Shown piece after piece: positions 1 to 7,144 of a stretch of 50,277 nucleotides of DNA (positions are counted from its first letter, which is position 1; each line of letters opens with the position of its first letter). The stretch is from DASRDZ01 sp035569495 (lineage in GTDB: Bacteria; Chloroflexota; Dormibacteria; Aeolococcales; Aeolococcaceae). The stretch covers positions 1 to 50,277 of the forward strand of contig DATMMX010000058.1 in NCBI GenBank assembly GCA_035569495.1. The letters are read 5' to 3'. A program made the position numbers and the translations under genes. Below the pieces are notes generated by a model. The model searched no databases. It saw only the letters and a program-made list of their open reading frames with translations, and had not been told where the DNA came from.

Positions 1-2145
1 GCGGTGCTGCACAACAGCGACTTCCGCCACGACCACATCGCGCTGCAGGACGTGTCGCGCTGGGTGAAGCTGGCCACCGTCGACGTCGAGGACCGCCACT
101 TCTATGAACACAGTTCGTGGGACCTGCCGCGCATCGTCAAGGCCGCCTACGACAACCTGCGCCACCAGGCCAATGCCGGCGGCGCCTCGACGATCACCGA
201 GCAGCTCGCCAAGATCTCCTTCCTCTCACCGGAACGTTCGCTCGACCGCAAGATCAAGCAGGTCATCCTCGGTGCCGAGATCGAGAGCAACTTCACCAAG
301 AGCCAGATCCTGGAGATGTACCTCAACCGCATCGCCTACGGAAACCACGCCATCGGCATCGAGACGGCAGCGCAGACCTATTTCAAGAAGAGCGCGCGCG
401 ATCTCGACCTCGCCGAGGCGTCGATGCTGGCCGGCCTGCCCAACTCGCCGACCACGCTCAACCCGCTGAACAAGGCACAGGATGTCGACGTCAACCCGCT
501 GGCCAAGCAGCGCCAGAAGGTGGTCCTGGCCGCGATGGTCAGCAGCGGCGACATCACCAAGGCGCAGGCCGACGCCGCCTACGCGGAGAAGCTCACCTAC
601 TCCCACTGGTACGACTCCGAGCCGAGCCTGTATCCCAACTTCATGCAGCTCACCCGCGACTGGCTGAACAGCAAGTACGGCGACGCCTACATCAAGCCGG
701 GCGGTTGGGACATCGTCACCAGCATCGACCCGGGCAAGCAGAAGCTCGCCGAAGACACCCTGCGCAACGGCGTCGCCTCGATCGCCGACAAGTACAACGC
801 GCACGACGGCGCATTGGTGAACCTGGATCCCAAGACCGGTGAGGTGCTGGCCATCGTCGGCGCCGCCGACCCCAACGACACCGTGATCAACACCCGCAAC
901 CTGGCGCTGGAACAACGGCAGCCGGGTTCGACGATCAAGCTGTTCACCTACACGGCCGCCATCGCCTCGCGGCAGTTCACCATGACCACGCCGGTCCAGG
1001 ACGGACCGATCAGCCTGCCCATCCCCGGCTCGGCGCCGTACTCGCCGAAGAACTACGACCGCGCGTACCACGGCGTCTGCCAGTTGCAGACGTGCCTGGG
1101 CAACTCCTTCAACATCCCCGCGGTGAAGGTGGAGGCCAAGGTGGGCGTCCCCTTCATCACCGACCTGGAGATCGCGGCCGGCCTGAAGACGCTGGCCGAT
1201 CCCCACAACCGGCCGGACGCCTACGGCTACGCGGCCACCCTGGGCGGGCTCAGCGGCGGCCTCACCCCGCTGGAGCTGGCCGACGGCGTGGCCACCATCG
1301 CCGACCTGGGCGTGCACCACGACCCCGCGCCGGTGCTGAAGATCACCGAGCGGCAGAACAAGAAGACGCTCTACGTGCACGACCCGGCCAAGGAAGGCCA
1401 GCGCGTCGTCCCGGAGAACGTCGCGTACATCATGAGCCAGATCACCAGCAACGACCGCAACCGCTACATCGAGTTCGGCCCCAACGGCCCGCTCACCCTC
1501 AAGGACCGCCGCGTCTCCGCCAAGACGGGAACCACCGAGAACTTCGTGCTCAACTGGACGGTGGGCTGGACGCAGGACACAGTTGGTGTCGTGGTTGTCG
1601 GAAACCCGTGGTCGAGCTGCGTCAAGTACGAGGACGGCAACAAGCTGCACGACATCCTGGCGGCGCGGCACAGCGACAAGGACCCCAACTACCCGTTCAC
1701 CGCCGCCGAGATCAAGAGCCTCGGCCTGCAGCCGATCAACGACCGCTGCGGCCCGCTGCAGGGATCGACCGGCATCACCGGCGCCGCGCCGATCTGGCAC
1801 GACTTCATGACCGCGGTGACGGCCGACCAGCCCAAGACGTGGTACACGCGTCCCGCCGACGTGGTGGTCCAGGGCAGCGGCGACAACGCCAACTTCTTCA
1901 TCCCCGGCACCGAAACCACCTGCTACTACTACGCGCCGGACCCCGACCCCAACAACACCTGCCAGTACGGCGGCGCCACGCCGCCGACGCCCAAGCCGAG
2001 CCCCTCGCCGTCGCCGGGAGCGCCGGGGACACCGGGTGCGCCCGCGTCGCCCACGCCCGGCGGCGGCCTGCCGGCGCCGACGGGGACGCCCAAGCCCGGC
2101 GGCAACAACGGCGGCGGCGGAGGCGGAGGCGGGGGCGGGGGCTGA
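1..2145 (+). CDS. Class A penicillin-binding protein (transglycosylase/transpeptidase), 5' end cut by window
   Basis: This enzyme polymerises lipid II and cross-links peptidoglycan at the outer face of the membrane. The frame is open from base 1, so the N-terminus and its membrane anchor lie outside the window. The first ~180 residues are a GT51 glycosyltransferase domain, with the catalytic Glu in VEDRHFYEH (codon 30) and the conserved STITEQLAK. The transpeptidase domain follows, with the SxxK serine in PGSTIK (codons 310-313), SFN as the SxN motif, and KTGTT at codon 508. The last ~60 codons are a Pro/Ser/Thr/Gly tail ending in a run of glycines encoded by a G-rich tract, typical of cell-wall-embedded PBP tails in GC-rich Gram-positive-like bacteria. 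The family is certain. Which PBP paralogue it is (PonA-like) cannot be fixed without the N-terminus. Confidence 0.95.
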   Translation, partial: AVLHNSDFRHDHIALQDVSRWVKLATVDVEDRHFYEHSSWDLPRIVKAAYDNLRHQANAGGASTITEQLAKISFLSPERSLDRKIKQVILGAEIESNFTKSQILEMYLNRIAYGNHAIGIETAAQTYFKKSARDLDLAEASMLAGLPNSPTTLNPLNKAQDVDVNPLAKQRQKVVLAAMVSSGDITKAQADAAYAEKLTYSHWYDSEPSLYPNFMQLTRDWLNSKYGDAYIKPGGWDIVTSIDPGKQKLAEDTLRNGVASIADKYNAHDGALVNLDPKTGEVLAIVGAADPNDTVINTRNLALEQRQPGSTIKLFTYTAAIASRQFTMTTPVQDGPISLPIPGSAPYSPKNYDRAYHGVCQLQTCLGNSFNIPAVKVEAKVGVPFITDLEIAAGLKTLADPHNRPDAYGYAATLGGLSGGLTPLELADGVATIADLGVHHDPAPVLKITERQNKKTLYVHDPAKEGQRVVPENVAYIMSQITSNDRNRYIEFGPNGPLTLKDRRVSAKTGTTENFVLNWTVGWTQDTVGVVVVGNPWSSCVKYEDGNKLHDILAARHSDKDPNYPFTAAEIKSLGLQPINDRCGPLQGSTGITGAAPIWHDFMTAVTADQPKTWYTRPADVVVQGSGDNANFFIPGTETTCYYYAPDPDPNNTCQYGGATPPTPKPSPSPSPGAPGTPGAPASPTPGGGLPAPTGTPKPGGNNGGGGGGGGGGG

Positions 2146-2216
2146 CCTCGGCGACTGCAGTCGTCCGGTGCGGCGGGATTGGGCCGCGACCAATCGGCTC
2201 TGCACCGGTCCCCCGG

Positions 2217-2222
2217 TAGACT
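2217..2222 (+). promoter_or_regulatory. -10 hexamer TAGACT, leaderless-type promoter of the rhomboid gene
   Basis: TAGACT ends 8 nt before the ATG at 2231. This spacing puts transcription initiation at or within a base or two of the start codon. There is no Shine-Dalgarno sequence and no clear -35 box. The same TAnnnT arrangement recurs before many other genes here, which supports the call. Confidence 0.5.
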
Positions 2223-2230
2223 TGCGCGCG

Positions 2231-3601
2231 ATGACTTCGCCTGCGGCCACCGGCGAGAGCCACGAGCCCACGCTGCCGCCCGGGCCTCCGCCGGTTGTCC
2301 TGGCGGTGGCGCTCGACCTGGTGACCCGTTACCGCCTCCGTCTCACCGACCCGCGCGACGGCCGGCTCGGCCTGCTCGGCGGCGACGCTTACCTGCTCGG
2401 CGCAGCCGCCTGGACCGGGCGCCGCGCGGCGTTCGTCGGCTTCTACCGCGTCCCCGACGATCCCGGAGAGGCGGTGCGCGACCTGGAGGCGCGGCTGCGC
2501 GCCGCCGAAGCCTGGGGCAACGAGCGCCTCGGCGCCCAGGGCGCGGAGCGCTGCGACGTGCTGCTGATCGGGCTCGGGCGCTGCGGCAAGGTGGCCGCCA
2601 CCGGCGCGGGCGTCGGCGGCGTGCAGGTCGGCGCCATGTGTGTCGACGAGTCCACCGGCGACGTGCAGGTGGTGGCGGCGCTGCCGCGCAACCTGCCCTC
2701 GACCGGCGAGGTGCGCGCCCATGCGCGCGCGGTGCTGCAGGGCAGGCCGGTGCCCACCCTGGCGGCGGTCGACCTCGCCGAGCGGCAGGTGGTCGCCGCC
2801 GGCTACGCGCAGCCGGCGAAGCGGGCGATGACCGACCAGACGGTCGTCACCTACGCGCTGATTGCCCTCTTCGCGGCGGTGTGGCTGCTGGAGCAGACAC
2901 TGCGAGTTCCTGCCGGACGTGGCAGCATCGACGTGGCCCTCGGCGCCGTGGTCAACAGCGGTCCGCTGGCGCACGACTGGTGGCGCTACGTCAGCAACGG
3001 CTTCCTGCACCTGCCCAACACGCCGGTGCACCTGCTCTTCAACGCCTTCGCCATGTTCTACATCGGCCGGCTGGTCGAGCAGCTCTATGGAAAGCTGGTG
3101 CTGCTCGGTGTCTTCCTGCTCTGCGTGGCGGGGGGAAGCCTAGTGTGGGTCGGCGCCACCGCGGTCGGGTTCGCCTCGGGGGGCGAGGTGGGCGTCGGCG
3201 CCTCCGGCGGCATCATGGGCCTGATCGGCCTGCTCGCGGTGGTGGGCCGCGTCCAGGGTCGCGACGTGCCCGTCGGAGTTGCGGCCAGCCTTCGCCAATA
3301 CGCGCTGACCTTCGTGGTGCTCAACATCATCATCGGGTTCGTGTTGGGGGGCGTCAACAACTGGGCCCACGCTGGCGGGTTCATCGCCGGCGCGCTGCTG
3401 GGGCTTCTCCTGCCGCCGCGCGCGTCGGTCGGCGGACGCTCGCTGCGGCGCTGGGAGGAGGTCGCGCTGGGGGTGGTGATCGCCCTGGCGGTGGTCGCCC
3501 TGGGGGTCGCGGCGCAGCACGCCTTCACGGTGCTGACGGCCACGCCGGTGTTCAATCCGGGGCAATTCCCGCTGGTGCCGGGGCAGCTACCGCCCGCCTA
3601 G
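2231..3601 (+). CDS. Rhomboid family intramembrane serine protease with N-terminal extra domain
   Basis: Rhomboids cleave transmembrane substrates inside the bilayer. The C-terminal half of this 456-residue protein has the family hallmarks. These are an H-x3-N pair in PVHLLFNAF (H267, N271), the nucleophile in GASGG (S325) and the catalytic histidine in WAHAGG (H380), spread over six or more hydrophobic segments. The first ~195 residues are soluble, contain no transmembrane segment and match nothing I recognise. I expect them to be a cytosolic regulatory or substrate-binding domain. I chose the ATG at 2231 over upstream in-frame codons because a -10-like TAGACT sits 8 nt before it and the upstream sequence lacks coding character. 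The protease call is firm; substrate unknown. Confidence 0.88.
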   Translation: MTSPAATGESHEPTLPPGPPPVVLAVALDLVTRYRLRLTDPRDGRLGLLGGDAYLLGAAAWTGRRAAFVGFYRVPDDPGEAVRDLEARLRAAEAWGNERLGAQGAERCDVLLIGLGRCGKVAATGAGVGGVQVGAMCVDESTGDVQVVAALPRNLPSTGEVRAHARAVLQGRPVPTLAAVDLAERQVVAAGYAQPAKRAMTDQTVVTYALIALFAAVWLLEQTLRVPAGRGSIDVALGAVVNSGPLAHDWWRYVSNGFLHLPNTPVHLLFNAFAMFYIGRLVEQLYGKLVLLGVFLLCVAGGSLVWVGATAVGFASGGEVGVGASGGIMGLIGLLAVVGRVQGRDVPVGVAASLRQYALTFVVLNIIIGFVLGGVNNWAHAGGFIAGALLGLLLPPRASVGGRSLRRWEEVALGVVIALAVVALGVAAQHAFTVLTATPVFNPGQFPLVPGQLPPA

Positions 3602-3621
3602 ACGATCGACTATGACGCGAC

Positions 3622-3651
3622 TTGACACGGCGCGTCGCGGCCGGTCATACT
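3622..3651 (+). promoter_or_regulatory. Consensus-like promoter (TTGACA, 17 bp, TCATAC/T) with no gene ahead of it
   Basis: TTGACA at 3622-3627 is followed after 17 bp by TCATAC (3645-3650; CATACT with an 18-bp spacer). It faces right, into the 3' end of rsfS on the other strand. The only ORF behind it is a weak Arg-rich one from ATG 3678 (preceded by GAGGG), which overlaps rsfS antisense. It may drive a small RNA. Confidence 0.45.
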
Positions 3652-3714
3652 GAGCGGCGTCGCGAGGGTGCAGCCCGATGCGCGACGTGGCGGACCTTTC
3701 CTTTTCTGGCTCTT

Positions 3715-3750
3715 CCCCTCCAACCGGGGGAGGTCCTTCCCCGCGAGGGG
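3715..3750. terminator. Two GC-rich hairpins in the rhomboid/rsfS convergent gap
   Basis: Arms 3715-3721 and 3727-3733 form a 7-bp stem with a 5-nt loop. CCCC/GGGG at 3739-3742 and 3747-3750 closes on a GCGA (GNRA) tetraloop. No strong T tract follows on either strand. They could end transcription of the rplU-rsfS operon or fold in a small RNA started at the 3622 promoter. The rest of the 3602-3786 gap shows nothing else. Confidence 0.35.
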
Positions 3751-3786
3751 CCTCCCTCTCCTCCTCCCCTGCGGTCGAGGTCGCCC

Positions 3787-4134
3787 TCAGCCCACCGCGT
3801 GCTGGGTGGCGCCGGCGCGGCCCCAGAGCCCTTCGAGGTCGTAGAAGGTGCGCTCGCCGGGCAGGAAGACGTGGGCGATCACCGAGTCGAAGTCGAGGCA
3901 CGCCCAGGAGGCGTCCCGCAAGCCCGCCACGTTGAGCGGGCGGATGCCGTTCTCCCGAGCCCACGCCTCGATATTGTCAACAATGGCGCGAACCTGGCGG
4001 TCGGTGTCGCCCTCGCAGATCACGAAGAAGTCGGCGATGGTGGTCTTGCCGCGGAGGTCGAGGACGACGACCTCGCGCGCCTTCTTGTCGGCGGCTGCGG
4101 CGGCGATCAGATCGGCCAGCTCGGTGGGTGTCAT
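3787..4134 (-). CDS. rsfS: Ribosomal silencing factor RsfS (Iojap/DUF143)
   Basis: RsfS binds ribosomal protein uL14 and blocks subunit joining when nutrients are short. The 115-residue product has the family core: VVVLDLRGKTTIADFFVICEG, then RQVRAIVDNIE, and the C-terminal WACLDFDSVIAHVF. It starts at the ATG whose complement is 4132-4134 (MTPTELAD); a 30-residue upstream in-frame extension is Arg-rich and unlike the family. It lies 31 nt behind nadD on the same strand, the common nadD-rsfS order, and is the last gene of the rplU-rpmA-obgE-nadD-rsfS block. Length is normal for the family. Confidence 0.93.
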   Translation of the reverse strand: MTPTELADLIAAAAADKKAREVVVLDLRGKTTIADFFVICEGDTDRQVRAIVDNIEAWARENGIRPLNVAGLRDASWACLDFDSVIAHVFLPGERTFYDLEGLWGRAGATQHAVG

Positions 4135-4165
4135 CCGCAGCGCATTATCACATGGGGTCCGCAAC

Positions 4166-4780
4166 TCAGCTATACAGCCGACGTTGCGAAATGATGCGCG
4201 CCACCGCCGGCGAGACCATGTCATCCAATGGCTCCCCGGCGGCGACGCGGCGGCGGATCTCGGTGGCGCTCACCGGCGGCGAGTCGACGTGGATCAGCCG
4301 CGTCCGCGCCGGGTCGAAGCCGAGCGCGCGCGCCTCGGCGTCCCCGAGCGGCGGCACGCCGGTTCGGTTGACCAGCACGAAGCGCGCCCGCGCCAGCAGG
4401 TCGGCGGCGCGGTACCAGCCCCCGATGTCCCGCGCCGCGTCGGCGCCCAGGGTGAGCCAGAACTCCACCCCCGGATGCGCGCGCTCCAGCTCGTCGAGGG
4501 TGTCGATGGTGTACGACGGCCCGCCACGGCGCGCCTCGTCGTCGGCGACGCGCACGCTGGCATGGCCCGCGACGGCCGCACGCGCCATGGCCAGGCGGTC
4601 CTCCACCGAGGCGAGCGACGGCCCGCGGTGCGGCGGCAGCGCGGTGGGCAGCAGCCACGCTTCGCCGGCGTCGACACTCTTGCGCACCTGTTCGAGGATG
4701 GCGACGTGCCCCGCGTGGATGGGGTCGAAGGTGCCGCCGAGGACGACCACGCGCTCCGGCACCCGGTCCGGCGCGCCCAT
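4166..4780 (-). CDS. nadD: Nicotinate-nucleotide adenylyltransferase
   Basis: NadD transfers AMP from ATP to nicotinate mononucleotide, the penultimate step of NAD synthesis. The 204-residue sequence opens with the nucleotidyltransferase motif GGTFDPIHAGH. It later shows the PHRG loop, the YTIDTL segment and, near the C-terminus, SATEIRRR, the counterpart of the ISSTxIR motif. Its ATG overlaps the obgE stop by one base (TGATG), so translation is probably coupled. The order obgE-nadD-rsfS is a common bacterial arrangement linking ribosome maturation and NAD supply. No anomaly is seen. Confidence 0.94.
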   Translation of the reverse strand: MGAPDRVPERVVVLGGTFDPIHAGHVAILEQVRKSVDAGEAWLLPTALPPHRGPSLASVEDRLAMARAAVAGHASVRVADDEARRGGPSYTIDTLDELERAHPGVEFWLTLGADAARDIGGWYRAADLLARARFVLVNRTGVPPLGDAEARALGFDPARTRLIHVDSPPVSATEIRRRVAAGEPLDDMVSPAVARIISQRRLYS

Positions 4781-6090
4781 CAGGGTGCCACGTCCTCGTC
4801 GCTCCAGTCGAACTCGGCCTCGCCGATGCGCACCGTGTCGCCCTGGGCGGCGCCCGCCTTGCGCAGCGCCTCGTCGACGCCCGCCTGGCGGAGGCGGCGC
4901 TGCAGGCGGGTGAGCGCCTCCTCGCTGTCCAGGTCGGTCATGGCCACGGCGCGCTCGACCTCGCGGCCGCGCACCACGTAGACCTCGCCGTCGCGCTCCA
5001 CGCCAAACTCGCCGAGGCCGCGCCGCCGCTGCTGGTAGACGCGCTGCGGCTCGGGGTGCGACGACGCGGAGGCCGCGCGCTCGGCCGCCTCACGGCCACG
5101 CTCCTCCCACACCCTCGCGGCGGCCGAGGCGAGCAGGTCGCGGGTGCCCTCGCCGGTGGCGGCGGCGATGAGGTGGGCGCGAGCCAGCGGCCCGCGCGCC
5201 AGCTCCTCGGCGGCGGCCGCGCCCTCGGCAACGTCCACCTTGTTGAGCGCGACCAGGGTGGGCTGGCCGGCCAGCGTCTCGCTGAAGGCGCGCAGCTCGG
5301 CGGTGACCTGGTCGAGCGCGTGCAGCGCCGCCTCCGCGCCCGCCGTGGCGTCGACGACGTGGACCAGCACGCGGGTCCGCTCCAGGTGGCGGAGGAAGTC
5401 GAGCCCCAGCCCGGCGCCGTGAGAGGCGCCCTCGATCAGCCCGGGGACGTCGGCGATGACCACCGTGCGCCCCCCCTCCAGCTCGGCGACGCCGAGGTTG
5501 GGGTAGAGCGTGGTGAAGGGGTAGGCGGCGATCTTGGGGTGGGCGCCGGTGAGGTCGGCCAGCAGCGTCGACTTGCCGGCGTTGGGCAGGCCGACCAGGC
5601 CGATGTCGGCGATCAGCTTCAGCTCCAGGTGGATGCGCCGCGTCTCCCCCGGCTCGCCCAGCTCGCCGACGCGCGGCGCCTGCCGCGTCGAGGACTTGAA
5701 GTGCGGGTTGCCCCTCCCGCCGCGGCCGCCGCGGGCGACCACCACCTCCGCGCCGGGCTGGTCGAGGTCGGCGATCAGCTCACCGGTGGCCGCGTCGGTG
5801 ACCACGGTGCCGATGGGGACGGAGAGGCTGAGCTCCTCGCCGCGCCGGCCGGTCTTCAGCGCGGCCGCGCCGTTGACGCCGCCGGGGGCGTGGAAGCTGC
5901 GCCGGTCGCGGTAGGCGGCCAGGGTGGTGACGTTGGGGTCGACGCGGACCACGATGCTGCCGCCCGCGCCGCCGTCGCCGCCGTCGGGGCCGCCCTGGGG
6001 CACGAACTTCTCGCGCCGGAAGCTCACCGAGCCGCGCCCCCCGCTGCCCGCCGCGACGCTGAGGGTGACCTCGTCGAGGAAGAGGCTCAG
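4780..6090 (-). CDS. obgE: GTPase Obg/CgtA, apparent CTG start
   Basis: Obg is an essential GTPase in late 50S assembly and stress control. The protein has the Gly-rich Obg fold (FVPQGGPDGGDGGAGG), the G domain (GLPNAGKST, DVPGLIEG, NKVD) and a C-terminal OCT domain (about the last 80 residues, from RVYQQRRRG) of the type found in Gram-positives, Actinobacteria and Chloroflexota. Family members begin about 20 residues before VSFRREKF. In that stretch (SLFLDEVTLSVAAGSGG) there is no ATG, GTG or TTG. The only plausible initiator is the CTG at 6090-6088, which overlaps the rpmA stop codon as CTGA. The GTG at 6027 would remove a conserved strand of the Obg fold. Start call is inference; family call is certain. 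Confidence 0.92.
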   Translation of the reverse strand: MSLFLDEVTLSVAAGSGGRGSVSFRREKFVPQGGPDGGDGGAGGSIVVRVDPNVTTLAAYRDRRSFHAPGGVNGAAALKTGRRGEELSLSVPIGTVVTDAATGELIADLDQPGAEVVVARGGRGGRGNPHFKSSTRQAPRVGELGEPGETRRIHLELKLIADIGLVGLPNAGKSTLLADLTGAHPKIAAYPFTTLYPNLGVAELEGGRTVVIADVPGLIEGASHGAGLGLDFLRHLERTRVLVHVVDATAGAEAALHALDQVTAELRAFSETLAGQPTLVALNKVDVAEGAAAAEELARGPLARAHLIAAATGEGTRDLLASAAARVWEERGREAAERAASASSHPEPQRVYQQRRRGLGEFGVERDGEVYVVRGREVERAVAMTDLDSEEALTRLQRRLRQAGVDEALRKAGAAQGDTVRIGEAEFDWSDEDVAP

Positions 6091-6392
6091 GCGGTCGCCG
6101 TCTCGAGCACCGGCGCGGCCTCGGCGAGGCGGGCCTGGGGCAGGGCGAGGACGTTGACCCGGGTGCGGTCGTGGCCGGTCTGGTCGAAGGCGACCGTGCC
6201 GCTGCGCAGGGCGTAGAGGGTGTGGTCGCGGCCGACGCCGACGTTGTCGCCGGGGAGGATCTTGGTGCCGCGCTGGCGGACCAGGATGGTGCCGGCGAGG
6301 ACGAGCTGGCCGCTGCCGCGCTTCAGGCCGAGGCGCTGGCCGCGGGAGTCGCGGCCGTTGCGGGAGCTGCCGCCGCCTTTCTTGTGGGCCAT
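6087..6392 (-). CDS. rpmA: Large ribosomal subunit protein bL27
   Basis: bL27 reaches into the peptidyl-transferase centre of the 50S subunit. The 101-residue product starts MAHKKGGGSSRNGRDSRGQ and continues with GTILVRQRGTKILPGDNVG, both diagnostic. It begins with the mature-type N-terminus and so needs no Prp-type processing of the Firmicutes kind. It starts only 3 nt after rplU ends, and its stop overlaps the presumed obgE start, so the three genes are one translational unit. The C-terminal ~15 residues (RLAEAAPVLETATA) extend slightly beyond the usual end. Confidence 0.96.
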   Translation of the reverse strand: MAHKKGGGSSRNGRDSRGQRLGLKRGSGQLVLAGTILVRQRGTKILPGDNVGVGRDHTLYALRSGTVAFDQTGHDRTRVNVLALPQARLAEAAPVLETATA

Positions 6393-6395
6393 GGG

Positions 6396-7040
6396 TTAGG
6401 TCTCCGAGGAGTCGCCGCTCTCGGCGGCGGGGGTTTTCTTGGTGCGGGGGCGGGGGGTGCGCTTCGGGGGAGAGTCCTGCTGAGCGGCGTCTGGCTCGTC
6501 GGCGTCGGCTGGCTGCGTGGTCCCGGCGGCGGTTGGGCTCGGCGCCTCCGCCACGACTTCGGGGCCGCCCCAGGCCTCGGGGGTCTCGGCCTCGGGGGCT
6601 TCGGAAGCCTCAGCCTCGGCGGACTTGGTGCGGGTGCGCGAGCGGGCCGGCTTGGCGGCAGCCGCGGCGGGGGCGGCGGTCTTCTCCGCCTTGGGCGCGG
6701 CGGCCTTGAGCTCCGGAAGGGGCTCGCCGGCGGCGAGGACGGCTTCGATGCGGAGCTCGGTGAGGGCGCTGCGGTGGCCGTGGGTGCGGCGGTAGCGCTT
6801 CTTGGCCTTGAACTTGAAGACGCGGATCTTCGCGCCCTGGGAGTGCGCCACCACCACGGCGGCGACGCGGGCGCCGGAGACCACGGGGGTGCCCACCTGG
6901 GTGCCCTCGTCGTTCTGGACGAGGACCACGGGTTCGAGGGCGACCACGCTGCCCACCTCGGCGGCGAGGCGATCGACGACGAGGCGGTCGCCCGGGCTCA
7001 CCCGGTACTGGTGGCCGCTCTGCTGCAGGATGGCGTACAT
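6396..7040 (-). CDS. rplU: Large ribosomal subunit protein bL21 with long acidic/Ala-Pro C-terminal tail
   Basis: bL21 binds 23S rRNA next to bL20. Residues 1-~105 are a normal bL21: MYAILQQSGHQYRV at the start, and KIRVFKFKAKKRYRRTHGHR near the end of the domain. The ORF then runs on for ~110 residues of low-complexity Ala/Glu/Pro sequence, with Lys/Arg patches, to reach 214 residues, about twice the usual 100-105. The tail stays in frame with the same high-GC codon use and has a clean stop 3 nt before rpmA, so it is not an artefact of a missed stop in shadow sequence. Start is the ATG complementing 7038-7040. The gene opens the rplU-rsfS operon. Confidence 0.94.
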   Translation of the reverse strand: MYAILQQSGHQYRVSPGDRLVVDRLAAEVGSVVALEPVVLVQNDEGTQVGTPVVSGARVAAVVVAHSQGAKIRVFKFKAKKRYRRTHGHRSALTELRIEAVLAAGEPLPELKAAAPKAEKTAAPAAAAAKPARSRTRTKSAEAEASEAPEAETPEAWGGPEVVAEAPSPTAAGTTQPADADEPDAAQQDSPPKRTPRPRTKKTPAAESGDSSET

Positions 7041-7126
7041 GCGTGACTTCAAGTGAAGAGGTGGATCCACAGGTGCCCCCCGGCAGGCGCGGAACGACCG
7101 CTGCCCGACCCCAGGCGCGAACGGGC

Positions 7127-7132
7127 AGGATA
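7127..7132 (-). promoter_or_regulatory. Candidate -10 (TATCCT) of the rplU operon
   Basis: TATCCT on the minus strand would start an mRNA near 7120, giving a leader of about 80 nt before rplU. That leader could hold ribosomal-protein autoregulation. No good -35 box is seen, so this is tentative. Confidence 0.35.
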
Positions 7133-7144
7133 GCAGACGGCGGG

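Noticed and set aside
226..2271. Long minus-strand ORF (681 codons) opposite the PBP gene
   Set aside because: Arg/Val/Gly-rich, no motif, mirrors the codon pattern of the real gene. High-GC shadow.
3678..3935. Small ORF (85 codons) behind the TTGACA promoter, with GAGGG before its ATG
   Set aside because: Arg/Pro/Ser-rich and mostly antisense to rsfS. Coding status not credible by eye, so the promoter is reported without it.
5056..6216. Plus-strand ORF opposite obgE
   Set aside because: Shadow of obgE; repetitive Arg/Gly/Val composition and no domain.
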